Origin: Trinickia caryophylli
GTDB lineage: Bacteria; Pseudomonadota; Gammaproteobacteria; Burkholderiales; Burkholderiaceae
NCBI RefSeq assembly: GCF_034424545.1
Contig: NZ_CP139970.1
Location: forward strand, 1,736,001-1,800,000
Direction of reading: 5' to 3'
DNA length: 64,000 bases
The notes under the pieces were generated by a model. The model worked only from the letters and a program-made list of their open reading frames with translations. It was not told the DNA's origin and made no database searches. Both the position numbers and the translations under genes were made by a program. Below are positions 55,251-64,000 of the stretch, one piece after another. Numbering within the stretch: position 1 is the first letter of the stretch; each line of letters opens with the position of its first letter.

Positions 55251-55473
55251 TGACTTGTTGCTGCGCAGCGGTGTGGGCTGCGAAGCCAATCTGGGAAGAA
55301 GTATCGCGTAATGTTTGCTGTGCCTTGACCGGCGTGATGCGCTGAAGCGCACACTCTGGCGGGCGGGGTAGTGCTTGTACGGCACTGAATCGCGAGTCAA
55401 CCTGAGCGCGCCTGTCACACACTGAACGCGGTGCGGGGCACGCGCGATCAGAGCGAAGACGCTCCGGTTATAG

Positions 55474-58354
<2,881 letters not shown>

Positions 58355-58690
58355 CCTATAACGAGAGCGTCTCTCTTCGAGCCGCTTGCGCTACAGGTTG
58401 AGTTCTCGCGCTTGTGCCGTATTCCAAGGGCATCTTTCGATTCCCTTTTCATACTTCGATACAATCACTACCCATTGATATCTTCCACGTCCATCTCATC
58501 AGACGCTTCCAATATCCATTACTACTTCTTCCAGATTGTTAAAGATCGACAGCCGACTTGTTCAGTCGCTCTGACTGGCTCTATCGCCAATGACAAAGGC
58601 TCGAGCGGATGCGCTCACGCACTTGTCATTGGGGACCCCCCTTCGGCGATCGCACCCACGTACGCGCTAAAGCGCCAACGTGGGCGGGGA
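58355..58690 (-). other. tRNA-Ala to 23S internal spacer with boxA-like element
   Basis: 336 bases, no gene. A boxA-like GATCTTTAACAA on the minus strand (about 58536-58547) fits antitermination ahead of 23S transcription. Confidence 0.6.
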
Positions 58691-58766
58691 TGGTGGAGGC
58701 AGACGGGATCGAACCGACGACCCCCTGCTTGCAAAGCAGGTGCTCTCCCAGCTGAGCTATGCCCCC
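58691..58766 (-). tRNA. tRNA-Ala (TGC)
   Basis: Acceptor GGGGGCA, anticodon TGC in the loop TTTGCAA, T-loop GGTTCGATCCC, encoded CCA. 76 bases, in the 16S-23S spacer. Confidence 0.96.
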
Positions 58767-58875
58767 AGGCACAACCAATTTGACACTCAGATAACTCCGT
58801 CGCTTATCACCACCGCTTAACTCCCTTCGGGAGTGAGATGCTCGTAAGTGCTAAAGCACTAACGATCATCGCAAT

Positions 58876-58952
58876 TGGTGGGTCTGGTTGGATTCGAACC
58901 AACGACCCCCGCCTTATCAAGACGGTGCTCTAACCGACTGAGCTACAGACCC
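58876..58952 (-). tRNA. tRNA-Ile (GAT)
   Basis: Acceptor GGGTCTG/CAGACCC, anticodon GAT in the loop TTGATAA, T-loop GGTTCGAATCC, encoded CCA. 77 bases, first tRNA of the 16S-23S spacer. Confidence 0.96.
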
Positions 58953-59016
58953 CTGAGTCTGTCAATCTTCACAGCCGATAAGCGTGAGTACTTAATCTTG
59001 AGCGCGCAAGCTCTGG

Positions 59017-60548
<1,532 letters not shown>

Positions 60549-60733
60549 ATACCTGTTACTGTTTTCGACTCTCTCGAGTCGGTCGCTCACTCAACGTACT
60601 GACAGGATTCATCCATCTCTCGACGGACAAACCTTACTCTCAATACAGCGTGAGACTTGATACTTTCGCTTCATCGAACCCCGAAGGATTCGACTGCGCT
60701 CGCCATCAAGTACCCACACTTATCGGCTGTGAA

Positions 60734-60747
60734 TTGTTAAAGATCAC
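60734..60747 (-). promoter_or_regulatory. boxA antitermination element
   Basis: Minus-strand GTGATCTTTAACAA, close to the boxA consensus TGCTCTTTAACA, about 185 bases upstream of mature 16S. Confidence 0.7.
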
Positions 60748-60820
60748 GTCGCTCAACACCGCGGCACCTACCTTCCGTACCGCCCGTCTTGCGTTGCTGC
60801 ATCAGCAGCAGAGAAACGAG

Positions 60821-60849
60821 ATTATGCAGAGCGTTTCGCTTTTCGTCAA
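60821..60849 (-). promoter_or_regulatory. rrn promoter
   Basis: Minus strand: -35 TTGACG (60844-60849), 17-base spacer, -10 CATAAT (60821-60826), with AT-rich tracts just upstream. Confidence 0.78.
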
Positions 60850-60979
60850 CAGGTTTTTTCGCACTCCGCTTAAAACTTGTTGCCGCCGCTCCCGCTACGA
60901 CTTCCTCGTCGCCCTCATTCCAAATGAGGAAGCGAATAGTAGGCCAAACACCGCGTCGTGACAAGCGCATGACGCCACT

Positions 60980-62272
60980 TTATTTTTGCGCTCGGCCCAT
61001 ACCTCCCGTCACCGCCTCGAGCGGAACCGCCCGGGCCATCGCGGCATAGCCTTCGTCGCCCGGATGAATGTGGTCGCCGCTGTCGAAACGGCGGTCCAGC
61101 CGCTCCGGATGTGCCGGATCGCGCAGCGCGGCGTCGAAGTCCACTACGCCGTCGAACGCTCGGCTCGAGCGGATCCAGTCGTTCACAGCCTTGCGCGTCG
61201 CTTCTCGCTCCGGCGGCAGCGACGCCGGCGTAAGCGTCGCACCGAAGATGCGCACGCCCCGCCGATGGGCTTGCTCGATCAGCCGGCGGTAGCCATCGAT
61301 CAGATCGCGCGCCGTGACGGCGGTGTGCGGGAAATCGCAGTCTAGCCCGGCGCGCGGCGGCATCGCCGCGAAATTGATGTCGTTGATACCGATGAGCACG
61401 ATTGCGGCGCGCACCCCGCTCACCCCGAGCGCGTCGCGCTCGAAGCGCCGCTCGAGCGCCTCGCCGTAGCATGGCGAATCGCTCAGCAGGCGATTGCCGC
61501 TGATTCCGAGGTTGACCACCGCCGTAGGCGCGGCGCCGGCAGCCGCGAGCCTGCGTGCGAGTGCATCGGTGTAGCGCCGGTTGCGCTCCAGGCTCGAGCG
61601 CATGCCGTCCGTGATCGAATCGCCGATCGCGACAATGGCGGCGGCACTCGGCGCCCGCACGTCGAGCGCGCTGACCCACACCGATTCGGTGAACTTGCGT
61701 GGGTATTCGAGCGCGGCCGCGTCCGCAGTGTGATCGCCGGGGGTCGACACGTAATTGAGCTGGCTTGCCACACGGTGCCATGCGCTCAGCTTCTGGCGAG
61801 CGCCCGTCGCAAGGCTGATCGCGTATGGCTCGCCGGCGCTCACCGGCACCTCGATCGGATCGCTCTCGGTTTGTGCTCCTGGACCGAGCGTGACCGACGC
61901 GCGCCCGCCGAACGTCACCCGGACCGACGTGCCAGGGCGTATCGCCGCTCCGCCCGCGGAGCGCGCGAACGCGACGCTGGTCAGCGTCAGCGGCCCACGC
62001 CCGTAGGCGTTGCTGATGCGAAGCCGAACGCCTCGCCCCGAGAGCGTCGGATAAACGATCTGCCGCACGGTGCGGCCCGCCACATCCGGCCCGCTATAGA
62101 GCGGCGGCGGCGACTCGATCTCCGGAATCGATTGCATGGCCGTTGCCCAGGCGGTCACCCAGCCACCGGCATCGGGCGCCGCGGCCTGCACAGGTGCGCC
62201 GGCGACAGTCGCGGCCATCAGCATCGATGCGATAAAAGCGCGGCGGGCGCGCGAAAGAAGACGAGCGGACAT
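60980..62272 (-). CDS. Secreted SGNH/GDSL-family hydrolase
   Basis: A 430-residue protein with a signal peptide (about residues 1-27, cleavage near VQA). SGNH blocks are intact: GDSIT with the nucleophile S219, NLGISGNR, GINDIN, and DHIHPGD near the C-terminus. An additional N-terminal beta-rich region of about 170 residues precedes the catalytic core. Such enzymes are esterases or lipases; the substrate is unknown. The ATG at 62272 is preferred because it begins the signal peptide. The frame stays open upstream through a 9-bp repeat to an ATG at 62539, which would bury the signal peptide behind a Gly-Gly-Ala repeat. Confidence 0.88.
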   Translation of the reverse strand: MSARLLSRARRAFIASMLMAATVAGAPVQAAAPDAGGWVTAWATAMQSIPEIESPPPLYSGPDVAGRTVRQIVYPTLSGRGVRLRISNAYGRGPLTLTSVAFARSAGGAAIRPGTSVRVTFGGRASVTLGPGAQTESDPIEVPVSAGEPYAISLATGARQKLSAWHRVASQLNYVSTPGDHTADAAALEYPRKFTESVWVSALDVRAPSAAAIVAIGDSITDGMRSSLERNRRYTDALARRLAAAGAAPTAVVNLGISGNRLLSDSPCYGEALERRFERDALGVSGVRAAIVLIGINDINFAAMPPRAGLDCDFPHTAVTARDLIDGYRRLIEQAHRRGVRIFGATLTPASLPPEREATRKAVNDWIRSSRAFDGVVDFDAALRDPAHPERLDRRFDSGDHIHPGDEGYAAMARAVPLEAVTGGMGRAQK

Positions 62273-62638
62273 CTGTGGTCGAAAAAGGGAACGCGATGCG
62301 GCGATTTTGCCCGACGAATCCGACACGTGTCGAAAAGGGCCTCCGTCTCGTTCGCGCGCTTGTCCTGCTCGTCCCGCTCCTCCCGCTCCTCCCGCTCCTC
62401 CCGCTCCTCCCGCTCCTCCCGCTCCTCCCGCTCCTCCCGCTCCTCCCGCTCCTCCCGCTCCTCCCGCTCCTCCCGCTCGTCCCGCTCCTCCCGCTCCTCC
62501 CGCTCGTCCCGCTCCTCCCGCCGGCTGCTCACCCGGCATGCGAAGCCCCGTCGGTGTTTTCCCGGTATTCGCTTTCGTCGGTTTTAATCATCGGCCCCTG
62601 GCTGCCGATAAGGCATTTTTCGGGTGATGGAGACCGAC
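62273..62638. other. Divergent spacer between the hydrolase and lipoprotein genes
   Basis: 366 bases dominated by the 9-bp tandem array at 62368-62520. All reading frames are open through the array, so open frames here carry no information. I do not see a supportable gene or a clear promoter. Confidence 0.5.
62368..62520. repeat. 17-copy tandem array of the 9-mer CTCCTCCCG
   Basis: Seventeen head-to-tail units with no spacing change. Fourteen are CTCCTCCCG and three (starting 62368, 62476 and 62503) are CTCGTCCCG. A degenerate unit (CTTGTCCTG) precedes the array. On the minus strand each standard unit reads CGGGAGGAG and so contains GGAGG. Confidence 0.97.
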
Positions 62639-63019
62639 TTGAAAGCACTCGTGAGTCTGCTTGTCGTGGCCGCCCTCTCGGGGTGTGCCCAGTTACAAGC
62701 CCTGCAGTCGAACAGGCAGCCTTCACCGGCCGCGTCGCCTCAGCCGCCCGCCCCGCTCGTCGACATTACGATTCCCGCCGATGCGCTGGGCGCCCGCGAC
62801 CCTCGCTTGACGGACGTGCTTGCGAAGGTGGGCATGCTCGCTTCGAAGCAGCCGCAGTCCACCACGGTCGTAATCGCGGCGCTCACGCAGGATTTCGCGT
62901 ACCTGAATCAGTCGGTCCGGCGCGGTATCGCGCCCTCCCGAGCCAGTTCGGTGCGGCTCGAGAACATCGCCGCGGGCAGTTGCCAGCCCTACAGCGTGCA
63001 GGTCAAACCCGCCGAGTAG
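62639..63019 (+). CDS. Small lipoprotein, unknown function
   Basis: A 126-residue protein with a lipoprotein signal and lipobox (LVSLLVVAALSGC, lipidated Cys at residue 16). The mature part is Pro/Gln-rich at first, then a folded region (VDITIPADALGARDPRLTDV to SCQPYSVQVKPAE). The TTG at 62639 is preferred because GGAG lies 6 bases upstream and it gives a compact MKALVSLL signal; an ATG at 62627 is the alternative and adds 4 residues. First of three tightly spaced plus-strand genes for envelope proteins. Confidence 0.75.
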   Translation: MKALVSLLVVAALSGCAQLQALQSNRQPSPAASPQPPAPLVDITIPADALGARDPRLTDVLAKVGMLASKQPQSTTVVIAALTQDFAYLNQSVRRGIAPSRASSVRLENIAAGSCQPYSVQVKPAE

Positions 63020-63022
63020 CCC

Positions 63023-63514
63023 ATGGAAACCGTCATGATTCCGCGTTTCGCCCCGGCCACGGCCGGCGTCGGCCTGTTCGTCCCTTTCGTCCCTTTCGTC
63101 CCTTTCGTCCCTTTCGTCCCTTTCGTCCCTTTCGTCCTTCTCGCGACCGCGCTGCCCGCGCGCGCCGAGACGAGCCGATCCGGAGGCGCATTCACCCCGC
63201 CCGCCAAGGTCGCCACGGAAACCGCAGGCCCCAGCCAGCTCTTTCCGCCGCTGCCGCCGCTTGCGTCGCTGCCGCCATCGGCCGCCCAACAGCTGGAAGA
63301 AGGCGCCCCGGCCGCCGGCGAGCGCAAGCCCGGCAAGAAGACGCACCGGGGCGCGCCGCGCAGGACTGCGGAGACGAGCGTGCGAATGGTCGTCAGCGAC
63401 GATTCGATCGCCTACCTCGCCGCAGTAGACCGCAAACTCGACGACGCCCTGCGCCATGCGCCGCGCGATCCGCACGCAGCGCCCGGTGTTGTCTCGGTCG
63501 CGCTGTCGCGATAG
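63023..63514 (+). CDS. Small secreted protein with Val-Pro-Phe repeat signal sequence
   Basis: A 163-residue protein that I do not recognise. The hydrophobic core of its signal peptide is a VPF tripeptide repeat encoded by a 9-bp array, followed by a cleavage-like site ALPARA (near residue 48). The mature part is Pro/Ala-rich, then basic (GERKPGKKTHRGAPRR), and ends in a short conserved-looking segment (VSDDSIAYLAAVDRKLDDAL). It starts 3 bases after the lipoprotein stop, and 30 bases separate it from the transglycosylase gene. An alternative in-frame ATG lies at 63035. Confidence 0.65.
   Translation: METVMIPRFAPATAGVGLFVPFVPFVPFVPFVPFVPFVLLATALPARAETSRSGGAFTPPAKVATETAGPSQLFPPLPPLASLPPSAAQQLEEGAPAAGERKPGKKTHRGAPRRTAETSVRMVVSDDSIAYLAAVDRKLDDALRHAPRDPHAAPGVVSVALSR
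63077..63139 (+). repeat. 9-bp tandem array TTCGTCCCT inside a signal-peptide coding region
   Basis: Six perfect units from 63077 to 63130 and a seventh degenerate one (TTCGTCCTT). In frame it encodes repeating Phe-Val-Pro. The core TCGTCCC is shared with the variant units of the array at 62368-62520. Confidence 0.95.
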
Positions 63515-63544
63515 CGCGGAACACGGATACCGGAGCCGACGACG

Positions 63545-64000
63545 ATGCCCTTGTCCCCCACCGCCCTTCCCGCTGCCCGCCTGTGGCGTCGGACCGCCGT
63601 GCTGGCGCTCCTCGGGGCGTCGCTGGCACCTTGCCTGGCCCGTGCCGACGACGATTGCTTCGCTCGCGCGGGAAGCTACCAGGGGGTGAACCCGCTCGTC
63701 TTGCGGGCGATTGCCTGGTACGAGTCGAAGGGCAACCCCAATGCGATCCACCGCAACGCGGACGGCAGCATCGACATCGGCCAGGCCCAGATCAACTCGG
63801 TGCACTTCGCTGAGTTGCGCCGCCATGGCGTGCCGCCGGCCGCGCTCAAGGATCCCTGCGTCAACACCTACGTGGCCGCCTGGATGCTCAAACAAAAGAT
63901 GATCCGCCACGGCAACACGTGGCAGGCGATCGGCGCCTATCACTCCGAGACACCGGCCCTGCGCGATCACTATGCGCGCGGCATCCACGCCGTGCTCGTC
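63545..64000 (+). CDS. Lytic transglycosylase of the IagB/VirB1-like SLT family (cut by window edge)
   Basis: The first 152 residues are present. Signal peptide to about residue 34 (cleavage near ARA). The catalytic glutamate is E60 in AIAWYESKGNPNA. The SLT signature continues with IDIGQAQIN and the cysteine-bearing DPCVNTYVAAWMLKQK. Enzymes of this short family open the peptidoglycan for type III or type IV secretion and type IVb pilus machines. With a lipoprotein and a small exported protein just upstream, this may be the start of such a cluster, but the rest is outside the window. Confidence 0.88.
   Translation, partial: MPLSPTALPAARLWRRTAVLALLGASLAPCLARADDDCFARAGSYQGVNPLVLRAIAWYESKGNPNAIHRNADGSIDIGQAQINSVHFAELRRHGVPPAALKDPCVNTYVAAWMLKQKMIRHGNTWQAIGAYHSETPALRDHYARGIHAVLV

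Larger units (their letters stand above)
60549..60979 (-). other. rrn promoter and leader region
   Basis: 431 bases between the 16S gene and the hydrolase gene. It contains the rrn promoter, AT-rich UP-like tracts upstream of it (near 60851-60875), and boxA. No protein gene is supported here. Confidence 0.7.

Noticed and set aside
62272..62539. N-terminal Gly-Gly-Ala repeat extension of the SGNH hydrolase from the ATG at 62539
   Set aside because: It would place a good signal peptide 89 residues inside the protein; the ATG at 62272 is more plausible.
62368..63139. The tandem arrays as a CRISPR
   Set aside because: Units are 9 bases with no spacers between them and no cas genes are nearby.
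62275..63813. A 512-residue plus-strand frame containing a long Leu-Leu-Pro run
   Set aside because: It arises because a 9-bp array leaves all frames open; it then runs out of frame through three better-supported genes.

Overview
The window is a high-GC chromosomal segment that I place in the Burkholderiaceae (Betaproteobacteria). The evidence is the gene order (engB-hemB next to cytochrome c4/ResB; rrn-tRNA-tuf-secE-nusG-rplKAJL-rpoBC; recQ upstream of rpsL; an unbroken str-S10-spc-alpha array), protein sequences that match what I know of Burkholderia orthologues, a split pntAA/pntAB/pntB transhydrogenase, and an rrn operon of the form 16S-tRNA-Ile-tRNA-Ala-23S-5S. I cannot fix genus or species by eye. 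Almost all core genes lie on the minus strand, so transcription runs right to left.

Layout. 1-5.6 kb: start of resB (cut by the window edge), cytochrome c4, a palindromic divergent promoter, engB, hemB, then dsbD and cutA on the minus strand. 5.6-25.2 kb: the ribosomal-protein superoperon, read leftwards as rpsL-rpsG-fusA-tuf, rpsJ, rplCDWB-rpsS-rplV-rpsC-rplP-rpmC-rpsQ, rplNXE-rpsNH-rplFR-rpsE-rpmD-rplO-secY-infA-rpmJ, and rpsMKD-rpoA-rplQ. Good sigma-70-type promoters are visible before rpsL, between rpsJ and rplC, and between rpsQ and rplN. 25.6-27.5 kb: recQ. 27.5-40.9 kb: an accessory stretch between recQ and rpoC, holding a methyl-accepting chemotaxis protein with a possible FliA promoter, an aldehyde dehydrogenase, the pnt transhydrogenase, an M4 zinc metalloprotease with a secretion signal, and a 1119-residue protein of unknown function that looks like a secreted effector or toxin, preceded by two tiny overlapping reading frames. 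41-55 kb: rpoC, rpoB, rplL, rplJ, rplA, rplK, nusG, secE, tRNA-Trp, a second tuf, tRNA-Thr, tRNA-Gly and tRNA-Tyr. 55-61 kb: a complete rrn operon with promoter and boxA. 61-64 kb: a secreted SGNH/GDSL hydrolase, a 9-bp tandem array, a lipoprotein, a small secreted protein whose signal peptide is built from a second 9-bp array, and the start of a lytic transglycosylase (cut by the right edge).

The bulk of the window is the translation and transcription machinery: rRNA, six tRNAs, 31 ribosomal proteins, EF-Tu (two near-identical genes), EF-G, IF-1, RNA polymerase alpha, beta and beta', NusG, SecE and SecY. The less ordinary material is (1) the effector-like gene and its neighbourhood at 34.3-40.9 kb, with an AT-rich leader and alternative hairpins, and (2) the two 9-bp arrays at 62.37-62.52 and 63.08-63.14 kb. 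One of these would place many Shine-Dalgarno cores in the leader of the hydrolase mRNA, and the other makes the core of a signal peptide a Val-Pro-Phe repeat.
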